From positions 124,001 through 188,000 of the forward strand of contig NZ_RBZN01000002.1 of the NCBI RefSeq assembly GCF_003628435.1: a stretch of DNA of 64,000 nucleotides, in the 5' to 3' direction. Shown here piece after piece: positions 17,231-28,090 of this stretch (within the stretch, counting starts at the first letter, position 1; every line of letters begins with the position of its first letter). The translations under genes were made by a program, and so were the position numbers. This DNA is from Ureibacillus endophyticus (GTDB taxonomy: Bacteria; Bacillota; Bacilli; Bacillales_A; Planococcaceae). The notes beneath the pieces are model-generated. The model searched no databases, was not told the DNA's origin, and worked only from the letters and a program-made list of their open reading frames with translations.

Positions 17231-18007
17231 ATGGCTGAACTTATTCCAAAAGCATCTGTTTTATTATTGATTTTAGTTAGAGTTTCTGCATTTTTTGTAT
17301 CAATCCCATTATTTTCATATCGTACCATACCGCCGCAATTGAAGATAGCATTAGCGTTTATACTGTCTTGGATAATGTATTACTCATTAGATGTAGATGC
17401 TATTCCAATTGATGGAAATTACATATTGCTAGTTTTAAAAGAATTAATTATTGGATTAATGATTGGTATTGCAGCTAATATTGTTTTTTCAGCAGTGCAA
17501 ATAGCTGGAGGATTTATTGACTTTGAAATGGGTTTTGCAATGGCTAATATTATTGATCCTCAAACTGGAGCACAGACACCCTTAATGGGACAATTTTTTA
17601 ACTTTTTACTGTTATTTGTTTTGCTAGCTACAAATGGACACCACTTAATTTTAGATGGTATTTTTTATAGTTATGAATTTTTGCCCATGAATCAATTTTT
17701 TCCTATGTTCGGTGATGCCGACACTGTAGAATTTATTATTAAATTATTTGGTACAGTGTTTGCGATTGCCTTTCAAATGTCAGCTCCAATAGTTGCTACT
17801 TTGTTTTTAGTAACTCTCGCATTAGGTATTACAGCAAAAACAGTTCCTCAATTAAATATATTTGTTATAGGTTTTCCGGTTAAAATAGCGATTGGCTTCT
17901 TGGTTTTAATTATTTCTATGGGTGTAATGATTGAAGTAATGGAAAAATTGATTGAACTCACGATTTTAGCAATGAGAGATTTAATGCAATTATTGGGTGG
18001 TGCTTAA
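17231..18007 (+). CDS. fliR: FliR, export gate protein
   Basis: A 258-residue, six-helix membrane protein completing the FliP-FliQ-FliR gate. The conserved segment FIDFEMGFAMANIIDPQTG and the adjoining QTPLMGQFFN are typical. Length is standard. The stop codon overlaps the region just ahead of the flhB start (18009), so the two genes are tightly linked. Confidence 0.95.
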   Translation: MAELIPKASVLLLILVRVSAFFVSIPLFSYRTIPPQLKIALAFILSWIMYYSLDVDAIPIDGNYILLVLKELIIGLMIGIAANIVFSAVQIAGGFIDFEMGFAMANIIDPQTGAQTPLMGQFFNFLLLFVLLATNGHHLILDGIFYSYEFLPMNQFFPMFGDADTVEFIIKLFGTVFAIAFQMSAPIVATLFLVTLALGITAKTVPQLNIFVIGFPVKIAIGFLVLIISMGVMIEVMEKLIELTILAMRDLMQLLGGA

Positions 18008-18008
18008 T

Positions 18009-19097
18009 ATGAAGTTACTTCTACCACTTGATCTCCAATTTTTCTCTGGGGAAAAGACAGAAAAAGCGACACCCAAAAAGAGAACAGATGCTAGAAAAAA
18101 GGGACAAGTATTAAAAAGTCAGGATGTTTCAGCAGCATTAGTTCTTTTAGCTCTCTTTATGTTTTTATTTTTATTTGCACCAATTATACAAGAAGTATTG
18201 TTCACTTTTTTAATCCAAGCATTTCAAAAGAATATTTTAATTGAAACTTTAACTCCTGATACTGTAATGACCATGTATACAGATTCACTTAAAGAGATGG
18301 CAAAAATGATATTGCCCATTATGTTATTAGCTGTTGTTGCTGGTGTAGGAGCTAACTTTATGCAATTTGGGTTTCTTTTTACAACAGAAACAATGAAAAT
18401 TGATTTGAAGAAAATGGACCCAATAAAGGGTATAAAAAAAATAATTTCAGTCCGAGCGATTGTAAATTTACTAAAATCTTTATTGAAGATTACATTTATT
18501 GGTACTGTTACAACTGTGGTTGTATGGACGAATATTGAGGAAGTTCTTTCGCTTTCATTCCAAAGCCCATGGGATACACTAACAACAGTTGCAAAATTAG
18601 TAGGTATTATGGGAATTGCCGCATCACTTACGCTAGTATTTATCGCACTTTTGGATTACATATATGAAAAGTATGAGTATGAAAAACAATTAAAGATGTC
18701 AAAACAAGACATTAAAGATGAATACAAAAATTCTGAAGGTGACCCGAAAATAAAAGGGAAGATTAAGCAAAAGCAACGTGAGATGGCCATGAGGCGGATG
18801 ATGCAGGAAATTCCTAATGCAGACGTTGTAATAACGAACCCAACTCACTATGCAATTGCATTGAAATATGATGATCAAAGTATGGAAGCACCAACTGTTG
18901 TTGCAAAGGGAACAGATTTTATTGCCCAAAAAATAAAATTAATTGCAAAAGAAAATGATATTGTGATGGTTGAAAATCGACCGTTAGCAAGAGCGATGTA
19001 TGATCAAGTCGAAATTGGTCAACAAGTTCCAGAAGAATTTTTTAAAGCGGTAGCAGAAATTTTAGCTTATGTATATCGCATTAAACGTAAAATTTAG
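18009..19097 (+). CDS. flhB: FlhB, export specificity switch protein
   Basis: A 362-residue gate protein that changes export from hook to filament substrates by autocleavage. It has four membrane helices, then a cytoplasmic domain with the NPTH cleavage motif (VVITNPTHYAIALKYD, about residues 277-292). The N terminus carries DLQFFSGEKTEKATPKKR, matching the family, so ATG 18009 is the start although the frame opens at 17997 inside fliR. Confidence 0.96.
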   Translation: MKLLLPLDLQFFSGEKTEKATPKKRTDARKKGQVLKSQDVSAALVLLALFMFLFLFAPIIQEVLFTFLIQAFQKNILIETLTPDTVMTMYTDSLKEMAKMILPIMLLAVVAGVGANFMQFGFLFTTETMKIDLKKMDPIKGIKKIISVRAIVNLLKSLLKITFIGTVTTVVVWTNIEEVLSLSFQSPWDTLTTVAKLVGIMGIAASLTLVFIALLDYIYEKYEYEKQLKMSKQDIKDEYKNSEGDPKIKGKIKQKQREMAMRRMMQEIPNADVVITNPTHYAIALKYDDQSMEAPTVVAKGTDFIAQKIKLIAKENDIVMVENRPLARAMYDQVEIGQQVPEEFFKAVAEILAYVYRIKRKI

Positions 19098-19118
19098 ACC
19101 ATTAGTAGGAGGGGAAAC

Positions 19119-21152
19119 ATGAAAATTCGAGATTTAGGGGTTTTAGCTGCAGTAATTATGATTGTGGCGATGCTCATTATCCCTCTACCGACATGGTTAC
19201 TAAGCTTTTTAATTATTATTAATATTACATTGTCACTAATTGTTTTATTAGTATCAATGAATATGAGAGAAGCTCTTGACTTTGCCATATTCCCTTCAAT
19301 CATTCTTTTACTCACGTTATTTCGATTAGGTTTGAGTATTTCTACAACCCGTGCAATTCTAGCAAACGGTGATGCTGGTGATGTTGTAGAAACTTTTGGG
19401 GAATTTGTTACTGGTGGCAACATTTTAGTCGGATTAGTTATTTTCATGTTATTAGTAATTGTTAACTTTATAGTTATTACAAAAGGTTCTGAACGTGTGG
19501 CTGAAGTAGCAGCTCGCTTCACTTTGGATGCAATGCCAGGTAAGCAAATGAGTATCGATGCGGATTTAAATGCAGGCATGATTTCAGAAAAAGAAGCTCG
19601 TGAACGCCGTGATAAGGTATCCAAGGAATCTGATTTTTATGGAGCAATGGATGGTGCTACTAAATTCGTTAAAGGTGATGCCATTGCTTCAATTATCATG
19701 GTATTTATTAATCTATTATTTGGTATCATCATTGGGATGTTACAACTTGGGTATGAAATGGCTGATGCAGCTACGCATTTCTCTAAGTTAACAGTTGGTG
19801 ATGGTTTAGTTGCTCAAATTCCAGCATTATTAGTATCTACTGCTACTGGTTTAGTTGTTACTAGAGCAGCTTCTGATGGTAATTTAGGTGAAGATATAAC
19901 GAGACAACTATTCGCCCAAGCAAAGTTATTGTATATTGCTGGCGGAACAATCTTTTTATTAGGTTTATTTACACCAATTCCTGAATGGATAACAATTCCT
20001 ATTGCATTGGTATTAGTCGGTGGTGCATATATGACAAGCCGCAAAAAAGATGAAGATCCTGAAGAATTACTTGAAATTGAAGAAGAAGTGGCAACTGACA
20101 CAATGAAGAGCCCTGAAAATGTTGTAACATTATTAAATGTTGATCCAATAGAATTTGAATTTGGTTATGGTTTAATCCCTCTTGTTGATGCTGCCCAAGG
20201 CGGAGATTTATTAGATCGTGTTGTAATGATACGCCGTCAATTAGCATTAGAGCTTGGATTAGTTATACCTGTCGTTAGAATTAGAGATAATATCCAACTT
20301 CAACCAAATGAATATCGTATAAAGATAAAAGGGAACGAAATGGCTCGTGGGGAACTGTTACTTGATCATTACTTAGCAATGAGCCCTGGTGACGATGATT
20401 CAATAGATGGAATTGATACAATTGAACCTTCTTTCGGATTACCTGCAAAATGGATAACAGAAAGAGCAAAAGAAGAAGCAGAAATGCTTGGTTATACGGT
20501 AGTTGACCCACCAAGTGTTGTATCAACTCATTTAACAGAAATTATTCGAGCAAATGCTCACGAACTATTAGGACGTCAAGAAACAAAACAATTAATTGAT
20601 CATTTACGGGAAAATTATCCTATTTTGGTTGATGAACTAACACCAACACCACTTTCAATTGGTGAAATACAAAAAGTTTTAACAAGACTACTTAAAGAAA
20701 ATGTCTCTATTCGAAACTTACCAATTATCTTTGAAACATTAGCGGATTATTCAAAACTAACTAGTGATCCAGAAATCCTTACTGAATATGTAAGACAAGC
20801 TTTAGCAAGACAAATTACATCACAATATGTTTCAGGAGGACCTTCATTAAAAGTGATTACGATTCCTGGTAAGTTGGAAAAGATAATAGCAGACAGTGTA
20901 CAACAAACCGACCATGGAAATTACTTAGCAATGGATCCTCAAGATTCACAATCTGTCTTAGAGGCAATTGCTAAAGAAGTTGAGAGAGTATCATTTATGG
21001 AACAATCGCCAATTATACTTTGCTCACCTGGAATCCGTATGTATTTAAGACAATTAACAGAACGTTATTTCCCGCAAATACCAATTTTATCCTATAATGA
21101 ATTAGATGCTAATGTTGAAATTCAAAGTGTTGGGGTGGTGAATGTAGAATGA
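19119..21152 (+). CDS. flhA: FlhA, export gate protein
   Basis: A 677-residue nonameric export gate component that couples proton flow to export and docks chaperones. Eight membrane helices occupy about residues 1-310. The FHIPEP region includes ALDFAIFPSIILLLTLFRLG, and the large cytoplasmic domain (about 340-677) is complete. AGGAGGGG precedes the ATG. The stop codon overlaps the flhF start (ATGA). Confidence 0.97.
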   Translation: MKIRDLGVLAAVIMIVAMLIIPLPTWLLSFLIIINITLSLIVLLVSMNMREALDFAIFPSIILLLTLFRLGLSISTTRAILANGDAGDVVETFGEFVTGGNILVGLVIFMLLVIVNFIVITKGSERVAEVAARFTLDAMPGKQMSIDADLNAGMISEKEARERRDKVSKESDFYGAMDGATKFVKGDAIASIIMVFINLLFGIIIGMLQLGYEMADAATHFSKLTVGDGLVAQIPALLVSTATGLVVTRAASDGNLGEDITRQLFAQAKLLYIAGGTIFLLGLFTPIPEWITIPIALVLVGGAYMTSRKKDEDPEELLEIEEEVATDTMKSPENVVTLLNVDPIEFEFGYGLIPLVDAAQGGDLLDRVVMIRRQLALELGLVIPVVRIRDNIQLQPNEYRIKIKGNEMARGELLLDHYLAMSPGDDDSIDGIDTIEPSFGLPAKWITERAKEEAEMLGYTVVDPPSVVSTHLTEIIRANAHELLGRQETKQLIDHLRENYPILVDELTPTPLSIGEIQKVLTRLLKENVSIRNLPIIFETLADYSKLTSDPEILTEYVRQALARQITSQYVSGGPSLKVITIPGKLEKIIADSVQQTDHGNYLAMDPQDSQSVLEAIAKEVERVSFMEQSPIILCSPGIRMYLRQLTERYFPQIPILSYNELDANVEIQSVGVVNVE

Positions 21153-22300
21153 AGATGAAAAAATATGTAGCTCCTTCCATTTCAGAGGCTATGAAACAAA
21201 TTCGTACAGAACTTGGTGATGATGCAGTTATCATTAATTCGAAAGTCGTTATAACAAAAAAATTTTTCGGATTAATTAAACACAAAAATTTTGAAGTACT
21301 TGCAGGTGTAGACAGTGTGGAGTCAGTTAATTTGCCTTCACACTTACTTGACATGCAGCCTCGTAACGTATCAAATACACAAATAGATACTATTTCAGAA
21401 AAAGAGTTACAAAATACTGATTTAAAACTAACAACTGAATTAAAAAGCGAAATAGCTGATCTAAAGTCAATATTACAATCAATACAAAAGCAAACAACTC
21501 ATTCAGACATTCCTGAAGAAATTTTGCCTATGATTGCCTTTTTAAAACGTCAAGAGCTGAACGAAGAGCTTATCACAGCAATAAGTGATGAGCTTTTTGT
21601 GTATTATAAAAAAGCTGAAAATATCAATATTGACGAAATTAAAAGTATTACAAAAGATGTCTTGAAAAAATATCTAATACAATTGCCTATTGGTGGATTA
21701 TCGTTTGAAAAAAAATATATAAATGTTTTAGGTCCTACAGGGGTAGGTAAGACAACAACAATAGCCAAAATAGCAGCACGGTCTGTATTAGAAAAGAAGA
21801 AAAAGATTGGTTTCATTACTACTGATACATATCGAATTGCAGCGATTGAACAATTGAAAACTTATGCGAACCTTTTACATGCCCCTGTTGAAATCGTATA
21901 TAACGCAAATGATTATAAGACTGCTATTGAGAAAATGGAAAATTTAGATTTAGTTTTCATTGATACAGCTGGGAGAAATTATAAAGAAGCAAAGTATGTT
22001 GACGACTTGAAAAAAATAATAAATTTTGAAGATGATGTTGAATCATATTTAGTACTATCTTTAACTTCTAAAGAACAGGATATGGAAGCAATAATTCAAC
22101 AATTTCATGAATTTCCCATTGAAAAATTCATTTTTACAAAGATTGATGAAACAAATTCTATTGGCACCATGTATAATTTAATGATTAAATATAATAAAGG
22201 ACTTGCTTACTATACAAATGGACAAGAAGTACCAGAAGATATAGAAGAGGCAAATATAGACAAATTGATTGAATTGTTCTTTCAAGGAGAATTTCAATGA
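21149..22300 (+). CDS. flhF: FlhF, SRP-like GTPase placing flagella
   Basis: A 383-residue signal recognition particle-type GTPase that, with FlhG, sets flagellar number and position. The N-terminal B domain and a variable N region precede the GTPase, whose G1 motif GPTGVGKTTT starts near residue 195; DTYRIAAIEQLK, DTAGR and TKIDE follow. ATG 21149 matches the family start (MKMKKYVAPS). It overlaps both flhA and flhG by four bases, indicating coupled translation. Confidence 0.96.
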   Translation: MKMKKYVAPSISEAMKQIRTELGDDAVIINSKVVITKKFFGLIKHKNFEVLAGVDSVESVNLPSHLLDMQPRNVSNTQIDTISEKELQNTDLKLTTELKSEIADLKSILQSIQKQTTHSDIPEEILPMIAFLKRQELNEELITAISDELFVYYKKAENINIDEIKSITKDVLKKYLIQLPIGGLSFEKKYINVLGPTGVGKTTTIAKIAARSVLEKKKKIGFITTDTYRIAAIEQLKTYANLLHAPVEIVYNANDYKTAIEKMENLDLVFIDTAGRNYKEAKYVDDLKKIINFEDDVESYLVLSLTSKEQDMEAIIQQFHEFPIEKFIFTKIDETNSIGTMYNLMIKYNKGLAYYTNGQEVPEDIEEANIDKLIELFFQGEFQ

Positions 22301-23172
22301 GAGATCAAGCTGAAAAACTAAGAATGAAAATGTTACAAAGCCAAGGATCGTTAGGTAGGTCTATTGCCGTTGTTAGTGGAAAAGGAGGCGTTGGAAAGAG
22401 CAACTTTTCAACGAATTTCGCTATTAACCTAAGCCTACAAGGAAAAAAAGTAGTTATCTTAGATATGGATATTGGGATGGGAAATGTTCATATTCTTATA
22501 GGAAAAACTACTCAATTTAGTTTTAAGGATTATTTAATGGGTGAAGCCACTTTAAATGAAGTAATGTACGAAGGACCTAGTAATTTGAAATACATTCCTG
22601 GAGGTTCTGGACTTACATCTGTTATGGAATGGACAAAGCAAATGTTTGATTCATTAATCATTGCATTTGAAGAATTACAGAAATCCTTTGATTATATTTT
22701 ATTTGATATGGGTGCAGGTGCAGCAAATTGGTCTCTAGATCTACTTACATCTATAGATGAAATTATTGTCATCTCGACTGCTGAACCAACATCAATTACA
22801 GATGCTTATTCGATGATGAAATTTATACACTTAAAAGATCAAAGTAAAAAGTTCTACTTATTATGTAACAGAGCATATTCAAAAGAAGAAGGTCAAGAAA
22901 CATTACAACGACTGCAGAATACTATGGCAAAATTTCTAAACAAGGAAGTAACGATTTTAGGTTCATTACCTGAAGACCCAGTTGTAAGGAAAGCCGTACG
23001 TGAACAAGTTCCTTTTTCAATTGCATATCCTGATTCACCTATAGCGAAAACACTAAAAGAAATTGTTATTCAATTTATTAATAATGATGAAATAAAAGTG
23101 ATTCATGCTCCTGTTCAATCGAATTCATTTTTATCCAAATTACGGAGTATTTTTTCGAAAGGGCGTGTTTAA
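22297..23172 (+). CDS. flhG: FlhG (YlxH), MinD-like ATPase
   Basis: A 291-residue MinD/ParA-type ATPase that activates FlhF and controls flagellar pattern. The deviant Walker A motif SGKGGVGKSN lies at about residues 27-36, with DMDIGMGNVH and FDMGAGA following. The N-terminal DQAEKLR segment is the FlhF-activating peptide region in this family. The start overlaps flhF by four bases; cheB begins at the next base after the stop codon. Confidence 0.95.
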   Translation: MRDQAEKLRMKMLQSQGSLGRSIAVVSGKGGVGKSNFSTNFAINLSLQGKKVVILDMDIGMGNVHILIGKTTQFSFKDYLMGEATLNEVMYEGPSNLKYIPGGSGLTSVMEWTKQMFDSLIIAFEELQKSFDYILFDMGAGAANWSLDLLTSIDEIIVISTAEPTSITDAYSMMKFIHLKDQSKKFYLLCNRAYSKEEGQETLQRLQNTMAKFLNKEVTILGSLPEDPVVRKAVREQVPFSIAYPDSPIAKTLKEIVIQFINNDEIKVIHAPVQSNSFLSKLRSIFSKGRV

Positions 23173-24330
23173 TTGGGATTCTCAAATAAAAGCAAGCTTT
23201 TAATAGTAGATGACTCTGCTTTTATGAGAAAGCTTATTAGTGACTTTTTTGATGGGAATTTAAAAATTGAAGTGATTGGAACAGCAAGAAATGGTGTAGA
23301 TGCAATCAACAAAATTCAACAGCTTAAACCTGATGTTGTAACAATGGATGTTGAGATGCCCGAAATGAATGGCTTGGATGCATTAAAAGTAATTATGGAA
23401 AAATGTCCGGTACCTGTCATAATGCTTTCAAGTACTACGATTAACGGAGCTAAAAATACATTGAATGCAATGGAAAATGGGGCTGTTGATTTTGTTGCAA
23501 AACCTAGTGGTACAATTTCTCTTGATTTACATAAAATCAAGGAAGAGTTAGTACATAAAGTTGAACATGCAGCCCATGTTTCTGTTGCAAAACTAAAAAA
23601 ACCAATTGGTCACAAAAATATTTCTACTAAGTTTGCAAATGATATTATTAAAAAAAGAGAAATAACTCCTATGAAGAACTCAACAACTACTAAAAACTAT
23701 AAGATTGCAAAAGAAGTTAATGCCTCTACAAGAAAAAATCAATGGAGTAATAATTCTAAAAAAATTGTCTTAATTGGGACTTCAACAGGCGGTCCAAGAG
23801 CTTTACAGGAAGTTATTACAAAACTACCAAAATCAATAAATGCACCTATTTTAATTGTTCAACATATGCCGCCGGGATTTACGAAATCACTTGCAGAACG
23901 TTTAAATCAACTAAGTAATATAGAGGTAAAAGAGGCAGAACATGGGGATGTATTAATAAATGGAAAAGCGTACATTGCACCCGGGGGAAGTCATCTGAAA
24001 ATTAAAAAACTGAATTCTCAGTTTCAAATAATACTAGACCAAAATGAGCCTCCTCGCTCTGGCCATCGCCCTGCAGTTGATGTCATGTTCGAAAATGTTA
24101 GTCAATTTAGTGAATTTGATAAAATCGCTGTGATTATGACCGGTATGGGATATGACGGTTCAAAAGGATTAATTGAATTAAAACAAAAAGGAAATACCAT
24201 CGCTATTGCGGAGTCAGCTGACACTTGTATCGTATATGGAATGCCTAAAGCCGCTGTTGAAACTCAACTTGTAGATGAGATAGTAGATGTTGACGACATA
24301 GCGCAAACAATTATGAAATATTTGCCTTAA
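23173..24330 (+). CDS. cheB: CheB, chemoreceptor methylesterase
   Basis: A 385-residue enzyme that removes methyl groups from receptors and deamidates Gln. The N-terminal receiver has the phosphoacceptor Asp59 (VTMDVEMPEMNG). The C-terminal esterase shows the catalytic Ser in GTSTGGPRAL, His in VQHMPPGFT and Asp in MTGMGYDG. The linker (about 135-190) is Lys/Thr-rich. It starts at TTG 23173 with only a weak AAAGGG ahead, so expression may be coupled to flhG. CheR is not in this window. Confidence 0.95.
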   Translation: MGFSNKSKLLIVDDSAFMRKLISDFFDGNLKIEVIGTARNGVDAINKIQQLKPDVVTMDVEMPEMNGLDALKVIMEKCPVPVIMLSSTTINGAKNTLNAMENGAVDFVAKPSGTISLDLHKIKEELVHKVEHAAHVSVAKLKKPIGHKNISTKFANDIIKKREITPMKNSTTTKNYKIAKEVNASTRKNQWSNNSKKIVLIGTSTGGPRALQEVITKLPKSINAPILIVQHMPPGFTKSLAERLNQLSNIEVKEAEHGDVLINGKAYIAPGGSHLKIKKLNSQFQIILDQNEPPRSGHRPAVDVMFENVSQFSEFDKIAVIMTGMGYDGSKGLIELKQKGNTIAIAESADTCIVYGMPKAAVETQLVDEIVDVDDIAQTIMKYLP

Positions 24331-24345
24331 AAGGAGTGTTGTCGT

Positions 24346-26442
24346 ATGGAAGTGAACCAATACTTAGAAATGTTCATTGAGGAAAGTAAAGAACATTTAC
24401 AAAGCTGCAGTGATAATTTACTTGAACTTGAAAAAAATCCTAATGATTTAGGGATTGTAAATGAAATATTTAGGTCTGCCCATACGTTAAAAGGAATGTC
24501 TGCAACAATGGGATATGAGGATTTAGCAGACTTAACTCATAAGATGGAAAATGTACTAGACGCTATCCGTAATGAAAAAATACATGTAACACCTGAAATT
24601 TTAGATATCGTGTTTGAATCCGTTGACCATCTTGAAGAAATGGTAATGGATATTGCTGATGGTGGAGATGGAAAAAAAGATGTATCAAAAACTGTAGAAA
24701 AATTAAAACGCATTGAATCTGGAGAATCTATTCAAGCAATAGTTAATGAAATGACGACTGCAGCTCAAGAAGTAGCGGTTTCTGATGTTGCAACTGTAGT
24801 TTCAAATTTAGATTACGATGATTTTGAAAAAACTGTTCTACTTCAATCAACAGAACAAGGCTTTAATGCTTTTGAAATTTCTGTAACTTTACGTGATGAT
24901 TGCTTATTGAAAGCTGCTCGTGTTTATATGGTTTTTGATATATTAGAGAAAAATGGAGATGTTGTGAAGGCGTCTCCACCAGTAGAGAGATTAGAAGAAG
25001 AACAATTTGATCAGACATTCCAAATTGCTTATATAACTAAAACTACTGCAGAAGAACTTAGAAGTAAGATAGTGAAAGTTTCTGAGATTGCAAATGTCAC
25101 AGTTACACCAATTTTAAAGGAATTGTTAATACAATCAACAACTGAAGAAACTGTCAAACCTATTTCAGCTGCAATAGAACCAGTTCAACATTCAATTACA
25201 CCTAAAATTGAAGAAAAATCAGTAGAGGATACAGCTAAAAAATCAACTCCAGCTTCGTCATCATCTTCTTCAAAACAAAATACTCATGCAGCAAGTAAAA
25301 CAATTCGAGTTAGTATTGATCGATTAGATATTTTAATGAACTTATTTGAAGAACTTGTAATTGATCGAGGAAGACTTCAATCAATTGCATCTGAAGTAAA
25401 CCATGGTGAATTAAATGAAACTGTTGAGAGAATGAGTCGTACGATGGGCGATCTTCAAAATATCGTATTAACAATGCGAATGATTCCTATCGAAACAGTA
25501 TTTAATCGCTTCCCAAAAATGGTTCGAACGTTATCAAGAGACTTAAAGAAAAAAATAAACCTCGAAATCATTGGGGCTGAAACTGAGCTTGACCGTACAG
25601 TAATCGATGAAATTGGGGATCCACTTGTTCATTTAATTCGTAACTCAGTTGACCACGGTATTGAAAGTCCGGAAGTTCGTCGAGCAAACGGTAAACCTGA
25701 GGAAGGTAATGTCATATTACGTGCATATCACAGTGGAAACTATGTGTTTATCGAAATTGAAGATGATGGTGCTGGTATTAACCGCGATAAAGTATTGAAA
25801 AAAGCTATTTCAAAAGGTATTGTAACGAAAGAATCGGCGTTATCTTTATCGGATAAGCAAATCAATGAGCTAATATTAGCATCTGGTTTCTCAACAGCTG
25901 ACGTAGTTTCAGATATTTCAGGTCGTGGTGTAGGTCTAGATGTTGTAAAAACAACAATTGAATCATTAGGTGGAAGTATTTCAATTGATTCAACAGAAGG
26001 TGTAGGATCAATTTTCTCTATTCAATTACCATTAACATTAACAATTATTTCTGTAATGTTAGTAGAAATTGAGCAAGAAATTTATGCAATACCTCTATCA
26101 TCAATTATTGAAACTTCTATTATTAAAAATACTGATATTTTAAACGCACACAATCAAAAAGTGATAGATTTCCGTGGAAAAGTCGTTCCGTTAATATTCT
26201 TAGAGGAAATTTTTGAAGTGCCTAGAAAACAACCTATTGATGATGAATTCCATTCAGTAGTTATTGTTCGTAAAGGTGAAAAACTTGCTGGATTAGTAGT
26301 AGATTCATTTATTGGGCAACAAGAAATTGTACTTAAATCACTAGGAAATTATTTAACAAATATCTTTGCAATTTCCGGAGCAACGATTTTAGGAAATGGT
26401 AAAGTGGCACTTATTGTCGATTGTAATGCGTTAATGAAGTAA
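24346..26442 (+). CDS. cheA: CheA, chemotaxis histidine kinase
   Basis: A 698-residue kinase. The P1 Hpt domain has the phosphorylated His46 (FRSAHTLKGMSATMGYEDL). Then come a P2-like region (about 140-260), a Ser/Thr-rich linker, the P3 dimerisation helices, the P4 HATPase with N box (IRNSVDHGIE, near residue 432) and G boxes (DDGAGINRDKV, GRGVGLDVV), and the P5 CheW-like domain. AAGGAG precedes ATG 24346. It signals to CheY and CheB. Confidence 0.97.
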   Translation: MEVNQYLEMFIEESKEHLQSCSDNLLELEKNPNDLGIVNEIFRSAHTLKGMSATMGYEDLADLTHKMENVLDAIRNEKIHVTPEILDIVFESVDHLEEMVMDIADGGDGKKDVSKTVEKLKRIESGESIQAIVNEMTTAAQEVAVSDVATVVSNLDYDDFEKTVLLQSTEQGFNAFEISVTLRDDCLLKAARVYMVFDILEKNGDVVKASPPVERLEEEQFDQTFQIAYITKTTAEELRSKIVKVSEIANVTVTPILKELLIQSTTEETVKPISAAIEPVQHSITPKIEEKSVEDTAKKSTPASSSSSSKQNTHAASKTIRVSIDRLDILMNLFEELVIDRGRLQSIASEVNHGELNETVERMSRTMGDLQNIVLTMRMIPIETVFNRFPKMVRTLSRDLKKKINLEIIGAETELDRTVIDEIGDPLVHLIRNSVDHGIESPEVRRANGKPEEGNVILRAYHSGNYVFIEIEDDGAGINRDKVLKKAISKGIVTKESALSLSDKQINELILASGFSTADVVSDISGRGVGLDVVKTTIESLGGSISIDSTEGVGSIFSIQLPLTLTIISVMLVEIEQEIYAIPLSSIIETSIIKNTDILNAHNQKVIDFRGKVVPLIFLEEIFEVPRKQPIDDEFHSVVIVRKGEKLAGLVVDSFIGQQEIVLKSLGNYLTNIFAISGATILGNGKVALIVDCNALMK

Positions 26443-26469
26443 TAAAGGTGAATGGAAGAGGTGTAGTGG

Positions 26470-26913
26470 ATGAACGCGCTTGAACAAGAATATTTAAAGG
26501 TAATTGTTTTTCAATTAGCCGACAAAGAATATGCAATTCCTGTTTCCAATGTTCAAGGAATTGAAAAGTTAATGCATATTACACGTGTACCTAAAACAGC
26601 AAAATACGTTAAAGGTGTTATTAATTTACGTGGAGTAGTTACACCAATTATTGATTTACGGGAGCGTTTCAGTATTCCAATTTCAGAAAATGAAGAATCA
26701 ACAAGAATAATAATTATTACTCTAGATGAGATGGAAGTTGGATTTGTTGTAGATTCTGCAAATGATGTAATTGATATTCCTGTAAATTCTATTGAACAAC
26801 AGCCAGAAGTTGTCGGGTCAAACGAAGAAGATTTTATTTCAGGAGTTGCAAAATTAGATAACCGATTATTAATATTATTGCATTTAGATAAAGTCTTAAA
26901 TCCAGCAGACTAA
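26470..26913 (+). CDS. cheW: CheW, receptor-kinase coupling protein
   Basis: A 147-residue SH3-like adaptor linking CheA to chemoreceptors. The conserved core is VKGVINLRGVVTPIIDLRERF, with EVGFVVDSANDVIDIP later. GAAGAGGTG lies ahead of ATG 26470. It follows cheA by 27 bases and precedes cheC, the standard order. Confidence 0.96.
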   Translation: MNALEQEYLKVIVFQLADKEYAIPVSNVQGIEKLMHITRVPKTAKYVKGVINLRGVVTPIIDLRERFSIPISENEESTRIIIITLDEMEVGFVVDSANDVIDIPVNSIEQQPEVVGSNEEDFISGVAKLDNRLLILLHLDKVLNPAD

Positions 26914-26951
26914 ACAACTTTATGGAGATTGATTAAAGTAGGGATAAATTA

Positions 26952-27584
26952 ATGAATCAAGGTCAAAAAATTACTTCGTTACATCTAGATGTACTAAAAG
27001 AAATTGGAAATATAGGTGCTGCTCATGCTGCCACAGCACTTTCAGATTTATTGAATAAAAAAATTGATATGCGAGTTCCAAAGGTGGAAATGGTTTCATT
27101 TAATGACATGATGGAATTTGCTGGTGGTGCTGAAAAAGCAGTTGTTGGTATTTTTCTCCGGATTGAAGGGGACGTAGAAGGTAGCATGTTCTTTATTTTA
27201 CCAATCGAGCAGGCAAATCAGTTTATACGTCGACTAATTTGTGATGATTCATTCAGCCTTAGAGATAGCCAAATTTCCGAAATAGGACTTTCCGCAATGC
27301 AAGAGATGGGGAATATCCTATCTGGTTCATACTTATCAGCCTTGTCTGATTTTACAGGTTTAAAAATTTATCCTACTGTTCCAGGCTTAAGCGTTGATAT
27401 GTTTGGAGCAATCATAAGTATTGGTTTAATTGAAATCTCGCAAGTTAGTGATCATGTTATTGTAATAAATACATCCATTTTTGAAGACGGTATGGAAGAT
27501 TCAAATGAATTAAAGGGTCATTTCTTTTTACTACCTGACCCTGATTCGTTTGAAACTATATTTAAAGCTCTGGGAGTATCGTAG
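26952..27584 (+). CDS. cheC: CheC, CheY-P phosphatase
   Basis: A 210-residue phosphatase with two active-site helices: [19 protein letters not shown] near the N terminus and [19 protein letters not shown] near residues 117-135, each with the E-x2-N pattern. CheC interacts with CheD to give the adaptation feedback typical of Bacillus chemotaxis. cheD begins 2 bases after its stop codon. Confidence 0.96.
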   Translation: MNQGQKITSLHLDVLKEIGNIGAAHAATALSDLLNKKIDMRVPKVEMVSFNDMMEFAGGAEKAVVGIFLRIEGDVEGSMFFILPIEQANQFIRRLICDDSFSLRDSQISEIGLSAMQEMGNILSGSYLSALSDFTGLKIYPTVPGLSVDMFGAIISIGLIEISQVSDHVIVINTSIFEDGMEDSNELKGHFFLLPDPDSFETIFKALGVS

Positions 27585-27586
27585 AG

Positions 27587-28090
27587 ATGGTACCGTTTAT
27601 CAGTAACAATGTTATTAAAGTTGGAATTGCACAAATGGATGTAGTAAAAATACCAAACACAATTCGCACTTCTGGATTAGGGTCTTGTGTAGGGGTCGTT
27701 TTATATGATGAAATGAAAAAAATTGCTGGTATGGTGCATGTCATGTTACCAGATTCTAGTTTAGGAAGAACGGATTCGATAAATGCTGCCAAGTTTGCTG
27801 ATACAGGTATTAAAGGATTAATCGACCTGCTAAAACTTGAAGGTGTACAAGTATTTAGATTAAAGGCAAAAATTGCTGGTGGGGCTCAAATGTTTAAATT
27901 TGCATCAGATAAGGATTCAATGCGAATTGGACCACGTAATGTTGAAGCAGTGAAAAATGAACTTCGAAGAAATGGAATACCTCTTGTAGCTGAAGATACA
28001 GGAGGCAGTAGTGGTAGAACAATTGAATTTGATCCAGAAACTTGCAAACTAAGTATTCGAACAGTGAATCAAGGAGTGTGTGTAATATGA
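27587..28090 (+). CDS. cheD: CheD, chemoreceptor glutamine deamidase
   Basis: A 167-residue deamidase that activates receptors and is sequestered by CheC. The catalytic Cys lies in [14 protein letters not shown] and the catalytic His in MVHVMLP. The Gly-rich end [15 protein letters not shown] is typical. The ATG 27587 start has little ribosome site and is probably coupled to cheC, two bases upstream. The stop codon overlaps the next gene (ATGA). Confidence 0.95.
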   Translation: MVPFISNNVIKVGIAQMDVVKIPNTIRTSGLGSCVGVVLYDEMKKIAGMVHVMLPDSSLGRTDSINAAKFADTGIKGLIDLLKLEGVQVFRLKAKIAGGAQMFKFASDKDSMRIGPRNVEAVKNELRRNGIPLVAEDTGGSSGRTIEFDPETCKLSIRTVNQGVCVI